Source of the DNA: Brevundimonas basaltis
GTDB lineage: Bacteria; Pseudomonadota; Alphaproteobacteria; Caulobacterales; Caulobacteraceae
Direction: 5' to 3'
NCBI RefSeq assembly: GCF_014202075.1
Contig: NZ_JACHFZ010000007.1
Span: 1-64,000, forward strand
DNA: 64,000 bases
Below, piece after piece: positions 53,497 through 62,131 of this stretch. Below the pieces are notes generated by a model. The model was not told where the DNA came from, ran no database searches, and was given only the letters and a program-made list of their open reading frames with translations. Within the stretch, counting starts at the first letter, position 1. The number at the start of each line of letters is the position of its first letter. A program made the translations under genes and the position numbers.

Positions 53497-53509
53497 GGGA
53501 AGGTTTCGA

Positions 53510-53533
53510 GGCGAGGCTGCCGGCTGCCTCGCC
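53510..53533. terminator. Hairpin between doxX and merR
   Basis: GGCGAGGC and GCCTCGCC make a perfect 8-bp stem with an 8-nt loop, directly after the DoxX stop (53536) and before the merR promoter. It is a likely factor-independent-type terminator lacking a T-run. Confidence 0.5.
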
Positions 53534-53535
53534 CG

Positions 53536-53958
53536 TCAGCGCACTTCCCGCGCCCGCTTCCACAACACCGTGCCGGTCATGGCGATCAGCACCAGATTGG
53601 TCACCGCCGGGCCGACATCCATGCCTGTCGCGTGGACGGCCAGCATCACGGCCTCCAGCGCCAGCAGGCCGGAGGCCGCCATGACCAGCAGCGGCCGGCC
53701 GTGTTTCCACGACACCAGCGGAGCCAGCACCAGAACGGCGAGGATGATCTCGGCGACGCCGAGACCGCGGACCATGTCCGGCGGCACAAGGGCGGGCCAG
53801 CGCATGAGCTCGACGAGGTTGGCCATCGGCTCGCTCAGCTTGGCGTAACCCGCCGCGATGAAGAACATCGCCAGCCAGCCCTGCAGCGTCCAGAGCGTCA
53901 GGTTGCGGCGGCTCGCGTTCAGCCGCGAGCGGGCGGGGGAGAGGGTCTGAGAAGTCAT
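53536..53958 (-). CDS. DoxX-like membrane protein
   Basis: 140 residues with four membrane helices (about 25-45, 60-80, 85-103, 108-130). The pattern LQGWLAMFFIAAGYAKLSEP near the start and VRGLGVAEIILAVLVLAPL in the middle fits the DoxX/DoxX-like family, small inner-membrane proteins whose role is mostly undefined. ATG 53958 was chosen because the homology starts there; the frame upstream is not convincing. The promoter should lie in the 301-bp gap before it. Confidence 0.8.
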   Translation of the reverse strand: MTSQTLSPARSRLNASRRNLTLWTLQGWLAMFFIAAGYAKLSEPMANLVELMRWPALVPPDMVRGLGVAEIILAVLVLAPLVSWKHGRPLLVMAASGLLALEAVMLAVHATGMDVGPAVTNLVLIAMTGTVLWKRAREVR

Positions 53959-54259
53959 TCTATGGGACGCCCGGGGAGGAGCGCTCGTTCTATTGGCAAC
54001 AGATGCGATGTCGGATTGCCCGAACCGTTTTGCAAGTGCGCGAAGCGAGACCGTAACCATCCGTGACCGCCTTCTGCGAACGCCCCACGGCCAAAGCGTG
54101 GCCGTATCCATAATTCTCTGTAATGCGGGCGGGGTTTCGGGCGCCTTAAGACCGCGACGCGGCAGGCTTGATCCCGATGGGGTGCGCCAGCGGTTCCTGG
54201 CCTGACGCGGGGAGGCCGCCCATGGAGCCTGCCGTGGCCACGCTGTTGCCGGCCGGCTG
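53959..54259. other. Intergenic region between doxX and selO
   Basis: A 301-bp gap. I see no convincing gene; short frames here lack coding bias. The stretch CCATAATTCTCTGTAAT near 54107-54123 is A+T-rich and could hold the doxX promoter. A hairpin at 54257-54274 marks the selO end. Confidence 0.4.
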
Positions 54260-54274
54260 TCAGCCGCCTGACAG
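54257..54274. terminator. Hairpin overlapping the selO stop codon
   Basis: CTGTCAG and CTGACAG form a perfect 7-bp stem with a CCGC loop across the selO stop (54260-54262). It may help end the selO transcript, although it starts inside the coding region. Confidence 0.35.
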
Positions 54275-55675
54275 CCTCCACGCCTCGCCCGCCCGGCGCA
54301 CCCGGGCGACCTTGTCGTGGAACGGCCGCCAGTCGTCGCCGTCGTCGATCGCGGCCCAGATCGCCTCGACCTCGTCGATCAGCATCTCCTCCGGCCCGGC
54401 CGCGGCGAACACAGGATGCTCCAGCCGTTCAGGGCGATCCGGCTCATGCTCGAACAGCGCAAGGCGGAAGGCGTCGAACGCCTCGCCCTGATAGAGCTTG
54501 CCGCGCGGCCCGCCCAGCGCCCGCGCCGACGAGGCGAAGCCGCCGAACCAGTCGTGAAACAGGGGCTCCCAGCGCAGCGCCTCGCCGCCCTGACGCAGCA
54601 GCGCCAGCGTCGTGTCCAGCAGCCGCTGGTCCGCCGCCTCGCCCAGACTGACCACGCCCAGCCGGGCCGCGAACGCCGTCCGCAGTTCGCGGATATAGGC
54701 CGGCCCGAACCCGTTCAGCGCGTCGGTCAGCGGCTCCGCGTCGGCGACCGTCTTCAGCGCCCCGCCCAACTGGGTCAGGGCCCAGAACACCGCCTCCGGC
54801 TGACGCGCGAAGGCGTACAGCCCGAACTGATCGAAATAGGCCGCCGTGAACCCCGGCTCGTAATGCGGCAGGAACCGCCACGGCCCGTAGTCGAAGCTCT
54901 CGCCGGTGACGTTCAGATTGTCGGTGTTCAGCACCCCGTGCACGAACCCCGCCGCGACCCACCGCGCCGCCAGCCGGGCCGAGGCCTCGACCACCGCCCG
55001 CAGGAAGCCGGGCGTATCCCCCGCCGTGACATCCCGGTGGTAGAGCGACCGCGCGTGCTCGACCAGCGCCTCGATCATGTCCGGCCGTCCGATATAGGCC
55101 GCCCTCTGGAAGGTCCCGAAGCGCACATGGCTGTACGACAGCCGCACCAGCACCGCGGATCGCGTCGGCGACGGCTCGTCGCCCCGCTGCAGTTCCTCGC
55201 CGGTCTCGATCAGGCTGAAGGCGCGGCTGGTCGGGACGCCCAGCGCCTCCAGCATCTCCGCCGCCAGCACCTCGCGCACCCCGCCCTTCAGCGTCAGCCG
55301 CCCGTCCCCGCCGCGCGACCACGGCGTCGTCCCCGACCCCTTGGTGCCCAGATCCAGCAGCCGGCCGTCGTCGGCCCTCACCTGCGCCGCCAGGAACCCC
55401 CGACCGTCGCCCAGGTCGGGGTTGTAAGTGCGGAACTGGTGCCCGTGATAGCGCATGGCGACCGGCCCCGGCTGTCCCGGCAGCGGTTCGAACCGACCGA
55501 AATACGCCACCCATTCCGCGTCCGTCAGCGTCTCCAGCCCCACCGTCGCGGCCGCCCGGTCGTTGCGGAAGCGCAGGCGGTTTTCGGGAAACGCCGCCGC
55601 CTCGACGGCGTCGCCATAGTCGGCCCCCAGATCGAAGAAACGCGGCTCGGGACGGTAGGCGGGGGCGGCGGGCAT
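54260..55675 (-). CDS. selO: Protein adenylyltransferase SelO
   Basis: 471 residues, SelO/YdiU pseudokinase family. Nucleotide-site segments DLGTKGSGTTPWSRGGDGRLTL with the key Lys and Arg residues, GGVREVLAAEML, and HGVLNTDNLNVTGESFDYGPW with the metal-binding Asn and Asp are present. SelO transfers AMP from ATP to protein Ser, Thr or Tyr and protects against oxidative stress. The bacterial form here appears to lack the penultimate Cys/Sec of other members: it ends AWRLSGG. ATG 55675 was chosen over TTG 55684. Confidence 0.93.
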   Translation of the reverse strand: MPAAPAYRPEPRFFDLGADYGDAVEAAAFPENRLRFRNDRAAATVGLETLTDAEWVAYFGRFEPLPGQPGPVAMRYHGHQFRTYNPDLGDGRGFLAAQVRADDGRLLDLGTKGSGTTPWSRGGDGRLTLKGGVREVLAAEMLEALGVPTSRAFSLIETGEELQRGDEPSPTRSAVLVRLSYSHVRFGTFQRAAYIGRPDMIEALVEHARSLYHRDVTAGDTPGFLRAVVEASARLAARWVAAGFVHGVLNTDNLNVTGESFDYGPWRFLPHYEPGFTAAYFDQFGLYAFARQPEAVFWALTQLGGALKTVADAEPLTDALNGFGPAYIRELRTAFAARLGVVSLGEAADQRLLDTTLALLRQGGEALRWEPLFHDWFGGFASSARALGGPRGKLYQGEAFDAFRLALFEHEPDRPERLEHPVFAAAGPEEMLIDEVEAIWAAIDDGDDWRPFHDKVARVRRAGEAWRLSGG

Positions 55676-55742
55676 GCGCGCCAAATGCCCCCTCCCGTCG
55701 ACGGCCGCAATGGGCGTCGCCTCACCCGCTCGCCTCCGCCGG

Positions 55743-56180
55743 TCAGTCGCTCCGGCGCGCCGGCGGAACCTGTTCGGGGTCCGGAGCGGGATCGTTGGCC
55801 GCGCCCTGGAAGGTCGCCCAGTCCTTGCCGCCCGGCGTCCGCGGCAGGCCCCTGACGATGCCGTCCGCCGGATTGGGATCGATGCCGTGACCCTGACGGT
55901 GCAGGTGGGCCTTGGCGATCATGTTCGCCGATATCGGCGCGGTCAGCAGCAGGAAGACGGTGATCAGCAGCTCCTGCGCCGACCACCCGCCTCCGGACGC
56001 CGGGAAATAGACCATCGAAGCGATCAGGCAGGCGCCCACCCCCAGGGTGCTGGCCTTGGTCGGACCGTGCAGCCGGGTCATCAGCGACGGCAGTCTGGCC
56101 AGGCCCCAGGATCCGATCAGGATCAGGCCGCCGCCCATGACCAGCAGCAGGGCGACGAGGATTTCTGCGACCAGGCTCAT
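55743..56180 (-). CDS. mrpG: Mrp antiporter subunit G
   Basis: 145 residues: three membrane helices in the first 95 (GGGLILIGSWGLARLPSLMTRLHGPTKASTLGV is the PhaG/MnhG signature region), then a soluble tail with GHGIDPNPADGIVRG that is longer than in many homologues. It is part of the Na+(K+)/H+ antiporter. The ATG overlaps the mrpF stop (56177-56180). It is the last gene of the mrp operon. Confidence 0.92.
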   Translation of the reverse strand: MSLVAEILVALLLVMGGGLILIGSWGLARLPSLMTRLHGPTKASTLGVGACLIASMVYFPASGGGWSAQELLITVFLLLTAPISANMIAKAHLHRQGHGIDPNPADGIVRGLPRTPGGKDWATFQGAANDPAPDPEQVPPARRSD

Positions 56181-56458
56181 TCGACGATGTCCCCACGCAG
56201 CAGGAATTTGCAGTAGGCGACCGTGCCGACGAAGGCGACCATGGCGAGTAGCAGGGCCGACTCGAAATAGGTCTGGGTCCCATGGGCCACGCCGAACACC
56301 ACGATCAGGGCGATGGCGTTGATGGTCAGGGTGTCGACCGCGAGGATTCGGTCTCCGAGTGTCGGCCCCCGCACCAGCCGGTACAGGTTCAGCAGGATCG
56401 CCACGCTGATGCAGGTGAGGGCGAAGGCCAGGGCGAGGGGCAAAAGGGAGCCGGTCAT
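56177..56458 (-). CDS. mrpF: Mrp antiporter subunit F
   Basis: 93 residues with three membrane helices; RLVRGPTLGDRILAVDTLTINAIALIVVFG is the characteristic MnhF/PhaF motif around residues 27-56. Overlaps both neighbours by 4 bp (ATGA). It is a small inner-membrane subunit needed for assembly or activity of the antiporter. Confidence 0.93.
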   Translation of the reverse strand: MTGSLLPLALAFALTCISVAILLNLYRLVRGPTLGDRILAVDTLTINAIALIVVFGVAHGTQTYFESALLLAMVAFVGTVAYCKFLLRGDIVE

Positions 56459-56946
56459 CGGAACACCTTCAGCAGTCGGGTCTCGTACCGCTGTTTGATC
56501 CGGGCGACCTCGGCCTCCGGATCAGCGACGTCGAGGGCGTGGATCAACAGGGCGCGGCCGTCGGCGGACACATCGCTGGTCACCGTCCCCGGGGTCAGGC
56601 TGATGGTCCCGGCCAGCACCGTGATGGCTTCGGGCGAGCGCAGCTCCAGCGGCACCACCAGCCAGCGCGAGCGGAGGTCGCGGTTGCGGCGGGTCAGGAT
56701 GATCCAGGCCACCTGGAAATTGGCCTCGACGATGTCCCACAGCACGATCCCGACGTAGCCGAGAAAATCCGGGCCGAAGCGGATCTTCGGGCGGTCGGGC
56801 CAGAACCGGCTGGTCACCAGCGGGGCCACCACCCCGACGACGAGGGCCAGCAGCACGGCCCCGACGGTGAACTCGTTGACCAGCAGCATCCAGACCACGG
56901 CGACGAGGACGCTGAGGGCCGGGTGGGGCAGCAGGCGGCGGATCAT
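56455..56946 (-). CDS. mrpE: Mrp antiporter subunit E
   Basis: 163 residues. Two or three N-terminal membrane helices, then the MnhE domain with FLGYVGIVLWDIVEANFQVAWIIL, VVPLELRSPEAITVLAGTISLTPGT and SADGRALLIHALD. The frame is open for 1.5 kb upstream, but that is the shadow of mrpD; ATG 56946 overlaps the mrpD stop. Normal family length. Confidence 0.93.
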   Translation of the reverse strand: MIRRLLPHPALSVLVAVVWMLLVNEFTVGAVLLALVVGVVAPLVTSRFWPDRPKIRFGPDFLGYVGIVLWDIVEANFQVAWIILTRRNRDLRSRWLVVPLELRSPEAITVLAGTISLTPGTVTSDVSADGRALLIHALDVADPEAEVARIKQRYETRLLKVFR

Positions 56947-58484
56947 CGGCGGCCTCCCGCGTTCTTGCCGAGCACGGCTTCGACATAGCCCTGCGGCGCG
57001 AACAGCTGCGTCGCCGTTGCCTCGGTATAGGCCGTCACCGGTCCGCCGAACACGGCCAACAGCCCCAGCGCGGCGACAAGCGCGGCCGCGGCCCCGACCC
57101 CGACCACGCGGCCCCGCAGCACCCGGGTCGGGATCTCTCCCTCCAGCTCCGAACTCTTCCAGAACAGGCGGCTGCCCGCCCGTGCGAAGGCCAACACCCC
57201 GATCAGGGTGGTGATCAGGATGCTGCCCCATATCCACGCCGCCGCCGGCGCCTCGCGCACCCCGTCGAGGATCAGCAGCTTGCCGACGAAGCCCGACAGC
57301 GGAGGCAGGCCGACAATGCCGATCGCCGCGAGGAAGAACAGGCCGGACAGCACGCCCGCCTGGCAGAACCGCGGGGCGTGCGTCAGGGCGTCGACATGCA
57401 CCCCCCGCCGCTTGGCGATCAGATCGGCGACCAGGAACAGGGCCGCGCCCGCCAGCGTCGAATGCAGCATATAGTAGAGGGCCGGTCCCATGGCCTCGGC
57501 GGTGAACACGGCGACGGCGCTCAGCAGCACGCCCATGGAGCCGACCACCGACCACGCCGCCATGTCGCGCAGGCCGCGGGCCGCGAACAGGCCGATGAAG
57601 CCGATGAAGGTGGTCGCGATCGCAGCCGGCAGCATCCACGGTCCGGCCACAAAGGCCGCCGCCCCGGCCTCCGCGCCGAAGATCAGCGTGCCGGTGCGGA
57701 TGATGGCGTAGGCGCCGACCTTGGTCATGATGGCGAACAGGGCCGCCACCGCGCCGGTCGTCGCCGAATAGGTCCCCGGCAGCCAGAAATGCAGCGGGGC
57801 CAGCGCGGCCTTGAGGGCGAACACCACGGTCAGCACCAGGGCCGAGGCGGCGATCAGCCCTTGATCGCCGACCGGCGCGGCGGCCACCCGGACCGCCAGA
57901 TCGGCCATGTTGAGCGTCCCGGTCACGCCGTAGAGCAGGCCCACGCCGACCAGGAACAGCGTCGAACCGACCAGGTTGATGACCACATATTTGACCCCCG
58001 CCTTCAATCGCTGGGGTCCCTGTCCATGCAGCATCAGCCCGTAGGAGGCGATCAGCAGCACCTCGAAGAAGACGAACAGGTTGAACAGGTCCCCGGTCAG
58101 GAAGGCGCCGTTCAGTCCCAGCAGCTGGAACTGGAACAGGGGGTGGAAATGCCAGCCCTTGCGGTCCATCCCCGTGGCTACCGCATAGGTCATGACCGCC
58201 GTGGCCAGCGCCGCGGTCAGCAGCAGCATCATGGCCGACAACCGGTCCAGCACCAGCACGATGCCGAACGGCGCCCGCCAGTTGCCGAGGGCGTAGCTCT
58301 CGGTCGTCCCGCCCGAGGCGTGGATCACCAGGGCGGCGGCGATGCCGACCAGCGTCAGGCAAGAGCCCAGCGATACCAGTCGTGACGTATCCAGCCGATG
58401 CCGCAACAGCAGCAGGCTGGCCGCGCCCATCACGGCGGGCAGCACCACCGCCGCCGCGACCAGCAGGGAGATCGCGGGAGTCAC
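56943..58484 (-). CDS. mrpD: Mrp antiporter subunit D
   Basis: 513 residues, a NuoN/NuoM-like 14-helix proton-translocating subunit. Conserved features include FNLFVFFEVLLIASYGLML with its key Glu, LKAALAPLHFWLPGTYS with Lys and His, and the broken-helix Lys region later. It probably forms one ion path with MrpA. Joined by ATGA overlaps to mrpC and mrpE. Confidence 0.94.
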   Translation of the reverse strand: MTPAISLLVAAAVVLPAVMGAASLLLLRHRLDTSRLVSLGSCLTLVGIAAALVIHASGGTTESYALGNWRAPFGIVLVLDRLSAMMLLLTAALATAVMTYAVATGMDRKGWHFHPLFQFQLLGLNGAFLTGDLFNLFVFFEVLLIASYGLMLHGQGPQRLKAGVKYVVINLVGSTLFLVGVGLLYGVTGTLNMADLAVRVAAAPVGDQGLIAASALVLTVVFALKAALAPLHFWLPGTYSATTGAVAALFAIMTKVGAYAIIRTGTLIFGAEAGAAAFVAGPWMLPAAIATTFIGFIGLFAARGLRDMAAWSVVGSMGVLLSAVAVFTAEAMGPALYYMLHSTLAGAALFLVADLIAKRRGVHVDALTHAPRFCQAGVLSGLFFLAAIGIVGLPPLSGFVGKLLILDGVREAPAAAWIWGSILITTLIGVLAFARAGSRLFWKSSELEGEIPTRVLRGRVVGVGAAAALVAALGLLAVFGGPVTAYTEATATQLFAPQGYVEAVLGKNAGGRR

Positions 58485-58828
58485 GACGCGTCCTCCGCAT
58501 CTTCATGGCCGTCGACGTGATCCACGCCGGTCTCGAGGAAGGTGCGCAGCGCCAGCACCACCACGAAGGCGGTCATGCCGAAGGCGATGACGATGGCGGT
58601 CAGCACCAGGGCCTGGGGCAGGGGGTCGGTATAGGCCTCCGCCGCCTTGTCGTAGATCGGCGGCCGGTCGATCACCAGCCGGCCCATGGCGAACAGGAAC
58701 AGGTTGATCGCATAGGACAGGAAGGCCAGTCCCAGCACCACCGGGAAGGTTCGTCCGCGCAGCACCAGATAGACTCCGGCGGCGGTCAGGACGGCGATGG
58801 CCGAGGCGACGAGCAACTCCATGGTCAT
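58481..58828 (-). CDS. mrpC: Mrp antiporter subunit C
   Basis: 115 residues, NuoK-like, three membrane helices: LLVASAIAVLTAAGVYLVLRG, VLGLAFLSYAINLFLFAMG and LPQALVLTAIVIAFGMTAFVVVLALR with the conserved DPLPQALVLTAIVI motif. Overlaps mrpA and mrpD by 4 bp each. Standard length and position in group 2-type mrp operons. Confidence 0.94.
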   Translation of the reverse strand: MTMELLVASAIAVLTAAGVYLVLRGRTFPVVLGLAFLSYAINLFLFAMGRLVIDRPPIYDKAAEAYTDPLPQALVLTAIVIAFGMTAFVVVLALRTFLETGVDHVDGHEDAEDAS

Positions 58829-61689
58829 TGGCCGGCCTCCGTCGGCGCTGCGGCGGGCGTGCGCGACGGGTCGACGTCCATCGCCTCCAGCGTCTCCAGC
58901 GGCGGCTGCTTTTCCGCGCTCTGGGCCACCCGCGACAGCTGGGCGAGGGCCAGCATCACCGCCCCGATCACGGTCAGGGCCACGCCGATGTCGAACAGCA
59001 TGGCCGTGGCCAGCTCGATTTCCCCGATCAGCGGCAGGTGAAAATAGTCGAAGGCGCTGGTCAGGAACGGCGCCCCGAACAGCAGCGAGCCGAGGCCCGT
59101 GGCGGCGGCGGTCAGCACCCCCGCGCCGATCAGGCTGTGATGGTCGGCCCGCAGGCGCCGGTCCGCGAAGCTGTAGCCCGAGGCCATGTACTGCATCAGG
59201 ATGGCGATCGAGATCACCAGTCCGGCGATGAAGCCGCCGCCCGGCTGGTTATGCCCCCTCAGGAAGATGTACAGCCCCACCGCCACGGCCAGCGGCAGCA
59301 GCAGGCGCGTGGCCACGACCAGCATCATCGGGTGGTGCTCGGGCGATCGCACCGTGTCGGGCTTCCACGCCGCCACCCGCCGGCCGCTGGCCCCGGTCCC
59401 GACCGTCTCCAGCAGCGAGAATATGCCCAGCGCCGCGATGCCCAGCACGATGATCTCGCCGAAGGTGTCGAAGCCGCGGAAGTCGACGAGGATGACATTG
59501 ACCACATTGGTCCCGCCGCCGCCGGAATAGGCGTTGTCCCAGAAATAGCCCGAGATGCTGTCCAGGGGCCGGGTCATCACCGCCCAGGCCGCGCCGCCGA
59601 CGCCGAGGCCGGCGACACAGGCCACTGCGCCGTCGCGGATGCGCCGCCACGGCGGGGTCTCGGCCGGCGTGGTCTTGGGCAGCAGATTGAGCGCCAGCAG
59701 CATCAGCAGGATGGTCACCACCTCGACCGAGATCTGGGTCAGGGCCAGGTCAGGGGCCGACAGATGGGCGAAGGCCAGCGAGATGATCAGCCCGACGATG
59801 CCGATGTAGATCAGCGAGACGTAGCGCGCGCGGTGGAACAGGACGACCAGTCCCGTGGCCGTCACCAGGGCGATCCAGCCGGCCACGGCGGCCGCCGACG
59901 CGGGCACGCCTGGCCGCTCGCCTCCCGCATAGTCGGCGCTGAGGAAGCCGGCGATGCCGACCACCGCCGCGGTCGCGATCAGCGCCGCCATGGCTCGCTG
60001 CAGCGAGCCGTTGTGAATCGCGTTGACGCCGCGTCGCGACAGGGTCGCCGCCCCCGCCACCCCGGCGTCGAACAGGGTCTTGGCCCGGGGCAGGGGCATG
60101 GCCTCGAACAACCGCGCCAGCCGCCCGTGAACCACCAAGGCCAGGGCGCCGACGGCGATGGCGATGACGCTCATGAACAGGGCGGGCGTCACCCCGTGCC
60201 ACAGAGCCAGGTGAACGTGTGGCGCCGCGCCGTTGGTCACCACCTCCGCCACCGCATCCACCAGCGGGCCGGCGAACAGAGCCGGGGCCAGGCCGATGGC
60301 CACGACCAGCGCCGTCAGCACCGCCGGCGGCCCCCACAGGCCAATGCCCGGATCATGCGGCGTCTTGGGATAGTCGTCCCGGCGCGGTCCGAAATAGACA
60401 TGGACGATGTAGCGCAGCGAATAGGCCACCGACAGCGTCGCCCCGAGCGTCGCCAGCACCGGAAACACCCACGGCTGGCCCAGCCAGACGGTGTGCGCCG
60501 CCTCCTCCAGCATCATTTCCTTGGAGATGAAGCCGTTCAGCGGCGGGACCCCGGCCATCGATAGCCCGGCGATCAGCGCCAGCGTGCCGGCGATCGGCAT
60601 CAGGCCGAACAGCCCGCCCAGCCGCTTCAGATCGCGCGTCCCCGCCTCGTGGTCGACGATGCCCGCGTTCAGGAACAGCGCCGCCTTGAAGGTCGCGTGA
60701 TTGATGATGTGGAAGACCCCGACCAGCGCCGCCATCGGCGTGCCGATGCCGAACAGCAGGGTCAGGAAGCCCAGGTGGCTGACCGTCGAATAGGCCAGCA
60801 GCCCCTTCAGATCGTCCTTGAACAGGGCCACCCAGGCGGCGAACACCATGGTCACGAGCCCGGTCGTGGCCACGATCAGGAACCAGGCCTCGGTCCCCGC
60901 CAGCACCGGCCACAGCCGCGCCAGCATGAACACGCCGGCCTTCACCATGGTCGCCGAATGCAGATAGGCGCTGACCGGCGTCGGGGCGGCCATGGCGTGC
61001 GGCAGCCAGAAGTGGAACGGGAACTGCGCCGACTTGGTGAAGCAGCCGCCGAGGATCAGCAGCAGGGCCGGCAGGTACAGCGGTGAGGCCTGGATCAGCT
61101 CGCGCTGCTGCAGGATCACGGTCAGATCGTAGGATCCCGCGATATGGCCGAGGATCATCAGACCGCCGATCAGGGCCAGGCCGCCGCCGCCGGTGACGAA
61201 CAGCGCCATCCGCGCGCCCTGCCGCGCCTCGGCCGAGTGACGCCAGAAGCCGATCAGCAGGAAGGACGACAGGCTGGTCAGCTCCCAGAAGATCAGCAGC
61301 AGCAGCACGTTGTCCGACAGGACGATGCCCAGCATCGCCCCCTGGAACAGCAGCAGATAGGTGAAGAACCGGCCCATCGGATCGGCCGCCGCGAGGTAGA
61401 AGCGGGCGTAGATGATGATCAGCAGGCCGATGCCGAGGATCATCCCCGCGAACATCAGTCCCAGCGGGTCGAGGAACAGGTTGGCGTTCAGCCCGAGGGC
61501 CGGGATCCACGGCACGCCGGCCCGCACCGTCTCCCCGTCCATCACCCCCGGCGCCATGCCCGCCAGCACGACCAGCGCCGCCAGGGTCACGGCGCCGGCG
61601 GCGAGGGCGGCGGCGTTACGGCCACGCCGGATGGCGAGCGCCGGGGCGAGGGCTCCGATCAATGGAAGAAGGGCGAGCAGAAAGAGCAA
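58825..61689 (-). CDS. mrpA: Fused Mrp antiporter subunits A and B
   Basis: 954 residues. The N-terminal part up to about 790 is the NuoL-like MrpA (FWELTSLSSFLLIGFW, KSAQFPFHFWLPHAMAAPTPVSAYLHSATMV in two pieces, HIINHATFKAALFLNAG); the rest is MrpB (LLPLAVAVGLYIFLRGHNQPGGGF and IGVALTVIGAVML). This A-B fusion is normal in alphaproteobacterial (Pha-type) antiporters. It exchanges Na+ or K+ for protons to control pH and salt stress. The only plausible start is TTG 61689. First gene of a six-gene operon. Confidence 0.94.
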   Translation of the reverse strand: MLFLLALLPLIGALAPALAIRRGRNAAALAAGAVTLAALVVLAGMAPGVMDGETVRAGVPWIPALGLNANLFLDPLGLMFAGMILGIGLLIIIYARFYLAAADPMGRFFTYLLLFQGAMLGIVLSDNVLLLLIFWELTSLSSFLLIGFWRHSAEARQGARMALFVTGGGGLALIGGLMILGHIAGSYDLTVILQQRELIQASPLYLPALLLILGGCFTKSAQFPFHFWLPHAMAAPTPVSAYLHSATMVKAGVFMLARLWPVLAGTEAWFLIVATTGLVTMVFAAWVALFKDDLKGLLAYSTVSHLGFLTLLFGIGTPMAALVGVFHIINHATFKAALFLNAGIVDHEAGTRDLKRLGGLFGLMPIAGTLALIAGLSMAGVPPLNGFISKEMMLEEAAHTVWLGQPWVFPVLATLGATLSVAYSLRYIVHVYFGPRRDDYPKTPHDPGIGLWGPPAVLTALVVAIGLAPALFAGPLVDAVAEVVTNGAAPHVHLALWHGVTPALFMSVIAIAVGALALVVHGRLARLFEAMPLPRAKTLFDAGVAGAATLSRRGVNAIHNGSLQRAMAALIATAAVVGIAGFLSADYAGGERPGVPASAAAVAGWIALVTATGLVVLFHRARYVSLIYIGIVGLIISLAFAHLSAPDLALTQISVEVVTILLMLLALNLLPKTTPAETPPWRRIRDGAVACVAGLGVGGAAWAVMTRPLDSISGYFWDNAYSGGGGTNVVNVILVDFRGFDTFGEIIVLGIAALGIFSLLETVGTGASGRRVAAWKPDTVRSPEHHPMMLVVATRLLLPLAVAVGLYIFLRGHNQPGGGFIAGLVISIAILMQYMASGYSFADRRLRADHHSLIGAGVLTAAATGLGSLLFGAPFLTSAFDYFHLPLIGEIELATAMLFDIGVALTVIGAVMLALAQLSRVAQSAEKQPPLETLEAMDVDPSRTPAAAPTEAGQ

Positions 61690-62131
61690 GAATCGGCCTC
61701 GGAAGCGTCACACAGGCGGGGCGCGGGCCGGTCTTGATAGAGGGTGGCGGCGCGGATTTCTCCCCCCTCGCGCCGTTTTTTCGGCGAAGTATCGCCGCAG
61801 GCCGATCGGCGCGGCGCCGGCTGCCCGGCGCCCCGACCGGCGCAACACTCGCGCCATGGGAACGATTTCGCCCGTGGCGGGGCCAATACTGGCCCACACA
61901 GGGGCGAATATTGACCTAAGGTCATCGGTTTCTGTCGCTTTTGCGTCACAGTCTGGCTTGCGCCACGGCTGAAATGAGGCCGCGCCGGGCCCCGATGCTT
62001 GTGGCGGAGTCCCGCTTGGATTACCCCGAATGCTGGAGTTTCCGCGCTCCGCAAGAAGGGCGCGGGCCAGGGATCAGGAAACGCCGCGGCGACCGGACAC
62101 CGGGCGCCCCGGCCATTGTCGGGGAGCGACC
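61690..62131. other. Divergent intergenic region mrpA / TonB receptor
   Basis: 442 bp without a convincing gene. It contains CGCCG-TTTTTT-CGGCG (61771-61786), two direct repeats of 13 bp 22 bp apart (61879-61891 and 61901-61913), the palindrome TGACCTAAGGTCA (61912-61924), and a hairpin that includes the ribosome site of the receptor gene (62107-62124). Several short frames on both strands are open but look accidental. Confidence 0.5.
61879..61924. promoter_or_regulatory. Direct repeats plus palindrome upstream of TonB receptor
   Basis: GGGGCCAATACTG and GGGGCGAATATTG match in 11 of 13 positions and lie exactly 22 bp apart, about two helical turns. The second runs into TTGACCTAAGGTCA, which holds the 13-bp palindrome TGACCTAAGGTCA. 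This is a likely regulator-binding region for the receptor or mrpA. Confidence 0.4.

Noticed and set aside
53993..54205. A 70-codon plus-strand frame in the doxX-selO gap
   Set aside because: No ribosome site, no domain, and atypical codon use; left as intergenic.
61659..62054. Short open frames on both strands in the mrpA/TonB receptor gap
   Set aside because: Arg-rich, no ribosome site or homology, and they disagree with the third-position G+C pattern of real genes.
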